Of a stretch of DNA of 64,000 bases, positions 1 through 9,237 are shown piece after piece. Every line of letters begins with the position of its first letter. The stretch's first letter is position 1. Location of the stretch: positions 1-64,000 of the forward strand of contig JAHDDO010000013.1 in assembly GCA_020629315.1 (NCBI GenBank), given 5' to 3'. Source of the stretch: Saprospiraceae bacterium. GTDB lineage: Bacteria > Bacteroidota > Bacteroidia > Chitinophagales > Saprospiraceae. The translations under genes and the position numbers were made by a program. Under the pieces are notes generated by a model. The model was not told the origin of the DNA, did no database searches, and was given only the letters and a program-made list of their open reading frames with translations.

Positions 1-2
1 TG

Positions 3-77
3 TGGGCGGTAAGAGACTCGAACTCCTGACCCCCTGGGTGTAAACCAGGTGCTCTGAACCAACTGAGCTAACCACCC
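3..77 (-). tRNA. tRNA-Val (anticodon TAC)
   Basis: Reverse complement GGGTGGTTAGCTCAGTTGGTTCAGAGCACCTGGTTTACACCCAGG...GTTCGAGTCTCTTACCGCCCA folds as a cloverleaf; acceptor GGGTGGT/ACCGCCC, anticodon loop TTTACAC. Confidence 0.95.
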
Positions 78-229
78 AATAAATGGGAACGCAAAGATAA
101 TTTTATTTTTCTTTCTGTGAAATTTTACCAATATTTCTTACGTATCTAATTTTTCTTTTAAATTTTCTCACCTTTGGGCAACCTTCTTAGGATTTAAGGC
201 GTCTATCCTTCTTATACAGTAATGCAAAA

Positions 230-1477
230 TTGAGAACAACGATTAAAAATATTGGTCATTTTTATGCAGATGCCTTTAGAGGCTTATCTGCAAAGGTCTG
301 GAAACTATCAGGGGTATTTTTGATAAATAGGAGTGGCATGATGGTCCTTCCTTTTTTAGCTTTATATGTAACTGATGAGCTTAACTGGACCAAGACAGAT
401 GCCATGATAATAAATGCATGTTTCGGACTAGGTTCATTGACAGGTGCTTATTTGGGCGGTGTTTTCACAGATAGGATTGGCATTTTTAAAACCATGTTAT
501 TTGCGCTTATTGGCTCAGGCGTGTTATTCATGACTATGGGCTTTGTCACGGAGTTTTATCTGTTATGCTTCCTCATGTTTATGACGACTACGGTGGCGGA
601 TCTTTTCAGACCAGCTTCCTTTACGGCCTTGTCTTTAATGACCACTAAAGAAAATGTTACTAGAGGTATCTCATTAATTCGAATAGCGGTCAATTTAGGT
701 ATATCAATAGGACCTTTTGTAGGAGGGATATTAGCTATGACTGTTGGGTACTTTTGGTTATTCATGATTGACGGAATCACTTGTTTATTTGCTGCGGTAT
801 TATTGCTACTCTTATTAAAACCACCCAAGCGTAAAGAAGGCGAAGAAGAAGAAAAACTAGAGCGTACTAAGAGTCCGTATAAAGACGGTGTATTTATGTT
901 ATATATGCTCTTCAACTTATTGAACCTTATCGTCTTTTTCCAAATACTCCAGGTGGTGCCTGTGTTCTTTAAAGAAGGTCTAGGGATGACGGAGATTGAG
1001 ATTGGTTATTTCTTTATGGCTAACGGATTGATCATTGTTATTTTTGAAATGCCGATCATTTATTGGCTAGAGAAAAAGAAAGCCATTTTTATTCCTTTGC
1101 TCCTTGGAATGGTCATGATAGGCTTTTCTTTTCTTTCTTTTTATTTGGCCTTTGTATCTGCTTTATTGGTTGTGGTGCTATATAATATTTTAACCACGGT
1201 AGGAGAGATCATTAATTTTCCATTCATAAACACTGTGGCGTTATTGCGTTCAGGTAAGGAAAACACAGGGGCTTATATGGGCGCGGTAGCTATGTTATTT
1301 TCTCTAGCATTAATTATAGCTCCGGCAGGACTACCGGTATCCGAAGCTATAGGTTATGAAAAATTTTGGGCTGTTTGCGGAGCAATGTGTTTTATTGCAG
1401 CTAGCGGTATTTACCTCATCATGGATCGCATGCGACAGCATGAAGACCAGGCAGAAGACGTAGTAGAAGAAAACTAA
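230..1477 (+). CDS. MFS transporter (TTG start as called)
   Basis: 415 aa with about 12 hydrophobic segments and MFS-like motifs (GLGSLTGAYLGGVFTDRIG). Confidence 0.85.
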   Translation: MRTTIKNIGHFYADAFRGLSAKVWKLSGVFLINRSGMMVLPFLALYVTDELNWTKTDAMIINACFGLGSLTGAYLGGVFTDRIGIFKTMLFALIGSGVLFMTMGFVTEFYLLCFLMFMTTTVADLFRPASFTALSLMTTKENVTRGISLIRIAVNLGISIGPFVGGILAMTVGYFWLFMIDGITCLFAAVLLLLLLKPPKRKEGEEEEKLERTKSPYKDGVFMLYMLFNLLNLIVFFQILQVVPVFFKEGLGMTEIEIGYFFMANGLIIVIFEMPIIYWLEKKKAIFIPLLLGMVMIGFSFLSFYLAFVSALLVVVLYNILTTVGEIINFPFINTVALLRSGKENTGAYMGAVAMLFSLALIIAPAGLPVSEAIGYEKFWAVCGAMCFIAASGIYLIMDRMRQHEDQAEDVVEEN

Positions 1478-1525
1478 GATCAAAAAAGAAGGGTGGATTT
1501 TTGAATGCACCAGGAACATGGAAGA

Positions 1526-1569
1526 TGAAGGCACTACTTCGAGATAGGCATCTCGAAGTAGTGCCTTCA
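1526..1569. repeat. 20-bp perfect inverted repeat with 4-nt loop, REP/MITE-like
   Basis: TGAAGGCACTACTTCGAGAT-AGGC-ATCTCGAAGTAGTGCCTTCA between convergent genes. Confidence 0.85.
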
Positions 1570-1610
1570 GTCCGAAGGACCATCCGTCAGGTACGTCTGT
1601 AATACTCCGG

Positions 1611-1634
1611 TCCCACCATCATGTGATGGTGGGA
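1611..1634. repeat. 11-bp perfect inverted repeat with 2-nt loop
   Basis: TCCCACCATCA-TG-TGATGGTGGGA, about 40 bp from the first palindrome. Confidence 0.8.
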
Positions 1635-1657
1635 GGTGCCCAAGAAGAAATAAGATA

Positions 1658-3295
1658 CTAACTTAAATATTTCCCAACAATAGGCATACGTCGACCCATA
1701 CCGAAAGCCTTAGAACTCACACGCAAGGCAGGTGCTGTTTGATACCGCTTAAATTCATTGATATTCACAAGCCTTACTATTCTACTTACTAGTGCTTCAT
1801 CATGACCTAGTGAAATAATTTCTTTTGGACCTTTTCGCTCTTCAATGTATAAATGCAGGATTTCATCTAAAACGTCATATGGAGGTAAACTATCCGCATC
1901 TTTTTGATCAGGACGCAACTCCGCTGAAGGTGGTTTTTGTATAGAGTTTTCTGGTATAACAATACCATCTTTATTAATGTATTCAGCTAAAGCATATACA
2001 TCCATTTTATACACATCACCCAAAACAGACAACCCACCACACAGGTCACCATATAGGGTTCCATACCCTACGGCCATTTCACTTTTATTAGAGGTATTTA
2101 ATAGGATATGCCCAAATTTATTTGACATAGCCATTAGTAAAATACCTCGACATCTTGCCTGAATATTTTCCTCTGTCACATTAAAGGGAAGGTCAGTGAA
2201 GATGGGTTTCAATTTACTTTCAAAAGCCTCAAAAAGTTCTTTAATGGTAATGATTTCATAAGGCATGCCAAGATTCTCTGCTAAGGCTCTGGCATCTTCA
2301 ACAGAATGATCTGAAGAAAACTGAGATGGCATTAAAAGACCAGTTACATTTTTTGGACCTAAGGCTCGCGCAGCTAAGGCGCAGGTCACTGCAGAATCAA
2401 TACCACCAGAAAGGCCAAGAATGGCTTTGGTAAACCCAAGTTTTCCAAAATAATCTTTAATGCCTGTTATAATGGCGTCATGAATTAAAGCGATCTTATT
2501 TTTTTGCTGCACGATTTCTTGATCATGGTTGATTACAGATTGCAGATCAAATGTTTTAATAGCCTCTTTGAAATAGACCATCTCTTCAAAGACTTTTCCA
2601 TTAGGAGAGGCTACAACACTTCCGCCGTCAAAAATGACTTCTGTTTGTGCCCCTACATGATTTACATAAAAGACAGGTAAATTATATCGAATAGCATTTT
2701 CTTGGACAATGGCCAGTCGATCAGCTGCATGATTGTGGTCAAAAGGAGAGGCCGATACATTGATGACTAAATCAGGGGAAAATGACTTCATTTCATCAAG
2801 AGGACATGTGACATACAAAGGGTTTTCGTTGCCAATGTTCCAAATATCTTCGCAAACAGTCAGTGCGATTTTTTTTCCTTTATAGTTTACAATCCCAAAC
2901 TCTGAATTAGGCTCGAAGTATCGATATTCGTCGAAGATGTCATAGGTAGGAAGCAATGTTTTGTGTTGGATATATTTGATTTGTCCTTCTGCCAGAAAAT
3001 AAGCCGAATTGAAAAGATCTTTTCCTTCTACAACAGGATTAACAGTAGGAGCACCTATAACTATAGCTATATTCGATGACAAAGCGGTCACCTTATCTAA
3101 ATACTGGTTTGAAAGAGCAATAAAATCGTCAAACTCTAAAAAGTCACGTGGAGGGTAACCCGTAAGCGCTAACTCACCAAAGACTACAATATCCGCTTTT
3201 TGGGTAATTGCCTCGTTAACAGCAGCTTCTATCTTTCGAAAATTTTCTTCAAAATTTCCAATATGATAATTCAATTGAGCCAAACATATTCGCAT
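1658..3295 (-). CDS. nadE: Glutamine-dependent NAD+ synthase
   Basis: N-terminal nitrilase/glutaminase domain plus C-terminal NAD synthase with SGGIDSA P-loop. Confidence 0.95.
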   Translation of the reverse strand: MRICLAQLNYHIGNFEENFRKIEAAVNEAITQKADIVVFGELALTGYPPRDFLEFDDFIALSNQYLDKVTALSSNIAIVIGAPTVNPVVEGKDLFNSAYFLAEGQIKYIQHKTLLPTYDIFDEYRYFEPNSEFGIVNYKGKKIALTVCEDIWNIGNENPLYVTCPLDEMKSFSPDLVINVSASPFDHNHAADRLAIVQENAIRYNLPVFYVNHVGAQTEVIFDGGSVVASPNGKVFEEMVYFKEAIKTFDLQSVINHDQEIVQQKNKIALIHDAIITGIKDYFGKLGFTKAILGLSGGIDSAVTCALAARALGPKNVTGLLMPSQFSSDHSVEDARALAENLGMPYEIITIKELFEAFESKLKPIFTDLPFNVTEENIQARCRGILLMAMSNKFGHILLNTSNKSEMAVGYGTLYGDLCGGLSVLGDVYKMDVYALAEYINKDGIVIPENSIQKPPSAELRPDQKDADSLPPYDVLDEILHLYIEERKGPKEIISLGHDEALVSRIVRLVNINEFKRYQTAPALRVSSKAFGMGRRMPIVGKYLS

Positions 3296-3392
3296 AGATC
3301 AAATTTGGACAAAGGTAGGATTTCTGTAAGAGTCAAAAACTTAAAAATTGATTTAGAAAACGCATTAGATTAAACTATATTCGTTCGTTCTT

Positions 3393-4523
3393 ATGAGCCA
3401 ATATTTAGTTTCCGCAAGAAAATACCGACCTACAACATTCGATGAAGTCATCGGGCAAGAACATGTTGCCAATACTATAAAACAAGCTTTGCGAAAGGAA
3501 CACTTAGCTCATGCCTATCTGTTTTGTGGTCCAAGAGGCGTGGGTAAAACTACCTGTGCAAGAATTTTGGCGGCCGTCGTTAATTGTGAGAATTTAAGTG
3601 AAGCATTGGAACCTTGTAAAACATGTAGCTCGTGTACATCCTTTGCAAATAATGCTTCATTCAATATTATAGAATTAGATGCAGCCTCTAATAATAGTGT
3701 CGAACACATACGAAGCTTAATAGAACAAGTTCGTGTTCAGCCTCAACAAGGTAAATACAAGGTGTTTATTATTGATGAGGTTCATATGTTATCTACTGCT
3801 GCATTTAATGCGTTCCTCAAAACTCTGGAAGAGCCTCCGTCTTATGCTATCTTTATTTTAGCGACTACCGAAAAGCATAAGATATTACCCACTATATTAT
3901 CTAGGTGCCAGATTTATGATTTCAAGCGAATCCAGCCGGCAGATATAGTTACCCAATTAGAGCATATTGCTATCAAGGAGGAAATGGCGTATGACCCAGA
4001 AGCATTAAATGTCATAGCTGAAAAAGCAGATGGCGCTATGAGAGATGCGCTATCCATTTATGATAGGATGGCAAGCACAGCCGAAGGGAAAATAGACTAT
4101 AAGATGGTGCTCAGTAATCTCAATATTCTAGATTACGACCATTATTTCGGTATGATTCAACATTGCTTAGAAGAAGATCTTCCCAAAGTCATTCTTTCCT
4201 TTAATGAGATATTAAATAATGGATTCGAGCCTAGTATATTTTTACAAGGCTTAGCCTCGCATTTGCGTCGATTATTGTTGGCAAGAGATACGCAAACCTT
4301 AGGGCTCCTTAATTATGGTGAATCCCTCAAAGAGCGATATATTGAACAAGCTAAGCTGTGTAGTTTGTCATTTATTCTTAGCTCCATTAATATTCTGAAT
4401 GAAGCTGAGCTTCAACTCCAACGGTCCTTTAATAAAACCCTTACTGTAGAAACAGCGCTTAGTAAGATGACCTTTTTTAGCCGGGTCATTGACCTAAAAA
4501 AAAAAGAAGACGAGGGAAGTTAA
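3393..4523 (+). CDS. dnaX: DNA polymerase III subunit gamma/tau, 0-frame (gamma-like) product
   Basis: GPRGVGKTTCARILA Walker A, Cys zinc module, DEVHMLS; ends shortly after an A10 tract. Confidence 0.93.
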   Translation: MSQYLVSARKYRPTTFDEVIGQEHVANTIKQALRKEHLAHAYLFCGPRGVGKTTCARILAAVVNCENLSEALEPCKTCSSCTSFANNASFNIIELDAASNNSVEHIRSLIEQVRVQPQQGKYKVFIIDEVHMLSTAAFNAFLKTLEEPPSYAIFILATTEKHKILPTILSRCQIYDFKRIQPADIVTQLEHIAIKEEMAYDPEALNVIAEKADGAMRDALSIYDRMASTAEGKIDYKMVLSNLNILDYDHYFGMIQHCLEEDLPKVILSFNEILNNGFEPSIFLQGLASHLRRLLLARDTQTLGLLNYGESLKERYIEQAKLCSLSFILSSINILNEAELQLQRSFNKTLTVETALSKMTFFSRVIDLKKKEDEGS

Positions 4524-5095
4524 GGTCGAGAGGGCCTGAAAAAAAGCCCGAAGAGCAAACAGTAAAACTCAAAAACAATCCGCCATCGAATGAAGCGGCG
4601 CCAACTAAGGTTTCAAAACCGGGAATACCTCGTATAAAAACACCTACACTCACCAGCAATTTGGATGAGTTAATTAAAAATGTGGCGCAGGAAGAGCGAC
4701 AAAGCAAACAGGATAAAGTTCCTTTTGAAGAGGCGAAGTTTAGGCAGCTATGGAAGGAACACTTTGACAGTATTGGATCTAAGACGGTTTCAGAGGCTTT
4801 AAAAAATCTTATCTTTGAAATCGCGAAGACGACAATAAATGTGATAGTTCCTAATGAACGAATTAAAGATTTATTCGTTGAGGAAAAAGGATTCAGTGAT
4901 CAAGTTGATCTCGTGTTCCTGGAGGAAGACTTAGTAATGACACCGATTATCGATATGTCCAGATTTCCGGAGTATGAAGAGAACTTAAAAGTTCGAACTC
5001 CAATGACTGCGACTCAGCGATACCAATATCTGAGAGTAAAGAACCCCGACCTGGATCATCTAATGGAAGCCCTAGACTTGAAACTGGAGCAATAA
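4493..5095 (+). CDS. dnaX: DnaX C-terminal (tau-specific) region in the -1 frame, open from the A10 tract
   Basis: Manual translation of the -1 frame shows no stop from 4493 to 5095; peptide ends ...MTATQRYQYLRVKNPDLDHLMEALDLKLEQ, resembling Bacteroidota DnaX C-termini. Confidence 0.8.
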   Translation, partial: PKKKRRRGKLRSRGPEKKPEEQTVKLKNNPPSNEAAPTKVSKPGIPRIKTPTLTSNLDELIKNVAQEERQSKQDKVPFEEAKFRQLWKEHFDSIGSKTVSEALKNLIFEIAKTTINVIVPNERIKDLFVEEKGFSDQVDLVFLEEDLVMTPIIDMSRFPEYEENLKVRTPMTATQRYQYLRVKNPDLDHLMEALDLKLEQ

Positions 5096-5119
5096 TTATT
5101 TTTTTGGAAAACCACAATT

Positions 5120-5806
5120 ATGAAGGATCAGTCAATTTGGTACCTCGAAAACATTGATGTCAGCAACATTTTTTGTCAGAATAAAATGGCTGACAGCCAC
5201 GATGCGCACACCTACAAAACGTTTAAGCGTAATGAATACATCTATCTCCCAGAGCAGAGTAGTGATAAGATCTACTTTATTGCTGATGGCAGAATAAAGG
5301 TGGGTACATATAATGAAAGCGGAAAAGAAATTACGAAAGCACTGCTTAACAAAGGCGACGTCTTTGGTGAGCTAGCGATTATTGGAGAAAGTACTCGTCG
5401 AGATTTTGCAGTCGCATTAGAGAATTCAGATATCTGCGTCATCGATGCGGATAAGATGAAAGACCTAATGAAGGACCATAACAATGTAAGTTTATTCTTC
5501 ATGAAGCTTATGGGCTCCAAGGTGTTAGAAATGGAACAGCGATTAGAATCCTTGGTGTTTAAAGACTCTCGAACACGTATTATAGAATATTTATTAGAAA
5601 TGGTAGAGAAACGAGGGCAGCGAGTAGGATATGAGTGGGTCGTTCGAAATTTTATTACCCACCAAGAAATTGCAAACCTAACAGCGACATCTAGACAAAC
5701 CGTCACTACCATATTGAATGAGTTGCGAACTAAGAACATATTGACGTTTAATCGGAAACGATTACTTGTCAGAGATCTAGACGAACTGAAAAAAGAAGCG
5801 GCATAG
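5120..5806 (+). CDS. Crp/Fnr family transcriptional regulator
   Basis: cNMP-binding domain plus HTH_Crp (THQEIANLTATSRQTVTTILNELR). Confidence 0.9.
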   Translation: MKDQSIWYLENIDVSNIFCQNKMADSHDAHTYKTFKRNEYIYLPEQSSDKIYFIADGRIKVGTYNESGKEITKALLNKGDVFGELAIIGESTRRDFAVALENSDICVIDADKMKDLMKDHNNVSLFFMKLMGSKVLEMEQRLESLVFKDSRTRIIEYLLEMVEKRGQRVGYEWVVRNFITHQEIANLTATSRQTVTTILNELRTKNILTFNRKRLLVRDLDELKKEAA

Positions 5807-6832
5807 ATGTATAATTGGTTTCTTAAACCATTTCTGTTTTTCTTTTATCCCGAGGTGTCACATCATCTTGCATTACGCTTATTTAGGTTTTTATTAGCCA
5901 TTCCAGGGCTTTCTCACCTCACAAAGGCGTACTACAGTACAGATAAGTTGAATAAAAAAATAGAATTATTTGGTTTAGAATTTAAAAATGCCCTAGGCTT
6001 AGCTGCTGGTTTTGATAAGGATGGCAAGTACTTAGAATTGATGTCAGCTATGGGTTTTGGGTTTTTGGAAATAGGTACCGTGACGCCTAAACCGCAATTA
6101 GGAAATCCAAAACCAAGATTATTTAGGCTGACCAAAGACAAAGCCCTAATCAACCGAATGGGATTTAATAATGATGGTGTTGATGCTTTAGTGGGTCGAT
6201 TACGTCACTTTGACAAAGGTGATGTGATTATCGGTGGTAACATTGGGAAAAACAAGTCAACGCCAAATGAGGATGCCTATAAAGATTATTTATACTGTTT
6301 CGAACGATTACATGAATATGTAGACTACTTTGTTGTCAATGTCTCTTCTCCAAATACACCAGGTCTTAGAGACTTACAACAGACCTCAGCGCTCAGAAAG
6401 ATTTTAGAACCATTAGTGAACCATCATTTTCAAGAAAAAACGCGTAGACCTATCCTTTTAAAAATAGCGCCTGATTTGATTGATGAATCCATTGGAGATA
6501 TTTTAGACTTGTTGGTAGATTTAAAGATGGACGGTATTATAGCCACAAATACTACAATATCTAGGGCAGATCTTCAGAGTGATCATTCTGAAATAGAGAG
6601 TATAGGCGCAGGTGGACTAAGTGGGGCTCCCTTACAAGATCGCTCAACAGAGGTAATTTCCTATATAAATGAACGAACAAAAAACAAACTACCTATAATT
6701 GGGGTAGGGGGCATCTTAAAAGCGGAGGATGCTCGTGAAAAATTGGATAAAGGGGCATCACTGGTCCAAGTCTATTCAGGATTTATTTATGAAGGCCCAG
6801 CCATGATAAAAAACATTCTTCGAGGCATCTAA
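5807..6832 (+). CDS. pyrD: Quinone-dependent dihydroorotate dehydrogenase (class 2)
   Basis: AAGFDKDG, GFLEIGTVTPKPQ.GNP.PRLFR, NVSSPNTPGLR motifs. Confidence 0.95.
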   Translation: MYNWFLKPFLFFFYPEVSHHLALRLFRFLLAIPGLSHLTKAYYSTDKLNKKIELFGLEFKNALGLAAGFDKDGKYLELMSAMGFGFLEIGTVTPKPQLGNPKPRLFRLTKDKALINRMGFNNDGVDALVGRLRHFDKGDVIIGGNIGKNKSTPNEDAYKDYLYCFERLHEYVDYFVVNVSSPNTPGLRDLQQTSALRKILEPLVNHHFQEKTRRPILLKIAPDLIDESIGDILDLLVDLKMDGIIATNTTISRADLQSDHSEIESIGAGGLSGAPLQDRSTEVISYINERTKNKLPIIGVGGILKAEDAREKLDKGASLVQVYSGFIYEGPAMIKNILRGI

Positions 6833-6841
6833 GCCCATATT

Positions 6842-6868
6842 AGAAAAAGTAGGCATGCTTACTTTTCT
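6842..6868 (+). terminator. Possible terminator after pyrD
   Basis: Imperfect palindrome AGAAAAAGTAGGCATGCTTACTTTTCT just after the pyrD stop; T tract is weak. Confidence 0.5.
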
Positions 6869-6869
6869 G

Positions 6870-7299
6870 TTTAATCACTAAAGCATTAGGGTATTTTTCA
6901 AAAATTATATTGTGCCCTTTCCGATTATTAGTCAAATTCCTCATTTACAAATCACCTAATATCAATGAGTTACGCCTGTGCTAAAAATTGTATAGAATAA
7001 CTAGTGGGAATTCACAGCTAGTTTGGGTATACCAAACACATAATGAAAAAATCTTATGGTATATGGTTTGGATTAAAGAAGGTGAAAATCGTCACATCCC
7101 AATGAGATGTGGATTTAATAACCAAACCATATTCACAAAATGCTTGAGAAGAAAGATCACTCGATCTACTCTGATGCAAGGTTTTGGCTGGTACTTGTCA
7201 GCTCCTCCGCATTGGTCGCTTTTCTTCTGATGAGCTACCCAGGGTAGAAAGCATTGGAAAGCTGATTATTTTAATAGAGTAATCAGCTTTCTTTTTTTT
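6870..7299 (+). ncRNA. Candidate structured non-coding RNA ending at an intrinsic terminator; 5' end not defined
   Basis: Nested complementary arms (7061-7077 with 7114-7132) enclosing local hairpins, other hairpins nearby, and a strong + strand terminator at 7257-7299. Confidence 0.45.
7257..7299 (+). terminator. Rho-independent terminator
   Basis: 12-bp stem GAAAGCTGATTA/TAATCAGCTTTC followed by T8 on the + strand. Confidence 0.85.
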
Positions 7300-8161
7300 A
7301 AGATCCTTTTATCACTTTCAAGCTTAGATCAAGACTACCTGCAGAATGCGTTAATGCGCCTACAGAAATAAAGTTGACGCCTGTTTGGGCTACCTTTCTT
7401 ACATTCTTAAGTCGAATGCCTCCAGAAGCTTCAGATTCGAACCGGCCATCAATAATTTGGACCGCTTCTCTTAGAATAGGAATCTCAAAATTATCAAGCA
7501 TAATCCTAGTAATATTACCGACCTCTAACACTTCGTATAATTCTACTAAATTCCTAACCTCCACGGTGATGCCTAGATCCAGATCATTTTTAGATAAATA
7601 ATTATTAACCCGATGGATAGCCTCTGTAATGCTACCGCAAGCATCAATATGATTATCTTTTATCATGATCCAATCATATAGACCATCTCGATAATTAGTA
7701 CAGCCTCCGATACGTACAGCCCACTTCTCTAAGAACCTAAGTCCAGGAGTGGTTTTTCTTGTGTCCAAGATCTTAACAGGTAGACCTTCTACCTCTACAG
7801 CAAAACGACTACTTAATGTCGCAATACCACTTAGTCGTTGCATTGTATTAAGAACCAGTCTTTCTCCTTTAAGCAAGGCTTGACTATTACAGGTGATGGT
7901 AAATGCAATATCTCCAACATCTACATCGGTACCATCTTCTATTATTGTATCAATGACACAATTTGGATCAAGCCGAGTAAAGACTTCTTTTGCGAAAGCT
8001 ACGCCAGCTATAACGCCAATATCTTTAACCAACAATTTAGCTTTACTTGTATCGCTTTCTGGGATACAGGCCAATGAAGTGTGATCGCCATCCTGCACAT
8101 CTTCGTGTAGGGTTTCTTTAATAAACTGATCAAGTTTTTGAGGGTCAATGCCATTCATCAT
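7298..8161 (-). CDS. nadC: Nicotinate-nucleotide diphosphorylase (carboxylating)
   Basis: LNTMQRLSGIAT, DTRKTTPGLR, IMIKDNHI motifs. Confidence 0.95.
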   Translation of the reverse strand: MMNGIDPQKLDQFIKETLHEDVQDGDHTSLACIPESDTSKAKLLVKDIGVIAGVAFAKEVFTRLDPNCVIDTIIEDGTDVDVGDIAFTITCNSQALLKGERLVLNTMQRLSGIATLSSRFAVEVEGLPVKILDTRKTTPGLRFLEKWAVRIGGCTNYRDGLYDWIMIKDNHIDACGSITEAIHRVNNYLSKNDLDLGITVEVRNLVELYEVLEVGNITRIMLDNFEIPILREAVQIIDGRFESEASGGIRLKNVRKVAQTGVNFISVGALTHSAGSLDLSLKVIKGS

Positions 8162-8201
8162 GGTAAAATATACTAAGGTGAATTACTTTTGCGATTAAGA
8201 A

Positions 8202-9236
8202 TTGAGTATGAATAAATATCTGTACAGTCTCTTGGTATTCATTTTACTTCTTTGCTCTTGCGAAGAAGCCCCAAAATTACCAAAAGTAGACCATATTGAA
8301 GTGGACGCGAATATAGTGCGTTTTGACAAAGCATTATTATCCTTAGATAGCACAAATTTGTCACAAAGTTTTACAAAACTAAAGCTGCAATATCCAGCCT
8401 TAACAGATTTGCTATTTGAAAGAATAATTCCATTGAAAAAAGGGGATAGCATAGATTATACTCAACTTAAAGACTTTGTGAGTAATAAGTATGTTCAACA
8501 TACGCTAGACACCATTCAGTATGTTCTTCCAAGCCTACAAGAAGAAGAAAAACAACTCGAGCAGGCTTTTCGTTACTTCAGACACTACTTTCCAGAAGCT
8601 GTTTTACCAAAGGTGTATGCAGGATATACTGATTTTAGTTTTCAAACATTCATTTTTGATGATTTCAAAAGTGACGGAATTTGTGCTAGTACTGACTTGT
8701 TTTTGGGGGAGGATTACCCTTACAAGTCTATAGACCCTAAAAACCCTGCATTTTCTGAGTATATAACTAAACGTTATGATCGAAAATATATGGTCAAAAA
8801 AATCATGGAACTCATGGTGGAAGAAGAGGTGGGTGCACTTCAAGGTAAGCGTACGATTGATCACATGATTTATCAAGGAAAAAAATGGTATATTTTACAA
8901 AAGCTTTTGCCCCAAACAGCAATGCCAATATTGGCAGAATACACTAATGAAGAATGGGAATGGTGTGAAGCAAGCGAAAAGGCAATCTGGTCTTATTTTC
9001 TGGATCAGAACCTTTTGTACGAAACCAATCAGGCAAAAATAAAAACCTATGTTTTTGAAAGTCCAAGATCACAAGGAATGCCAGAGGAAAGTCCAGGAAG
9101 AACGGCACATTATTTGGGGTGGAAAATAATAGAAAAGTACATGGAAGAAACCAATTTGACGATTCCTGAATTAGTAAAAGAGAAAGACAGTCAAAAAATA
9201 TTAAAATTGTCCAAGTACAAACCAAAAAGGAAATAA
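8202..9236 (+). CDS. gldB: GldB-like gliding motility lipoprotein
   Basis: Lipobox LLLCSC; pattern VDHIEVDANIVRFDKALLSLD...LQ.KYPALTDLLFE matches GldB-type lipoproteins. Confidence 0.75.
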   Translation: MSMNKYLYSLLVFILLLCSCEEAPKLPKVDHIEVDANIVRFDKALLSLDSTNLSQSFTKLKLQYPALTDLLFERIIPLKKGDSIDYTQLKDFVSNKYVQHTLDTIQYVLPSLQEEEKQLEQAFRYFRHYFPEAVLPKVYAGYTDFSFQTFIFDDFKSDGICASTDLFLGEDYPYKSIDPKNPAFSEYITKRYDRKYMVKKIMELMVEEEVGALQGKRTIDHMIYQGKKWYILQKLLPQTAMPILAEYTNEEWEWCEASEKAIWSYFLDQNLLYETNQAKIKTYVFESPRSQGMPEESPGRTAHYLGWKIIEKYMEETNLTIPELVKEKDSQKILKLSKYKPKRK

Positions 9237-9237
9237 A

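Noticed and set aside
4486-4707. 73-aa minus-strand ORF over the dnaX slippery region
   Set aside because: Overlaps the open -1 frame of dnaX, which gives a better explanation.
5272-5739. 155-aa minus-strand ORF inside the Crp/Fnr gene
   Set aside because: Antisense shadow ORF with no recognisable family pattern.
6988-7230. 80-aa ORF in the pyrD-nadC gap
   Set aside because: Starts at TTG, low-complexity unconvincing composition, and overlaps the paired RNA arms; treated as non-coding.
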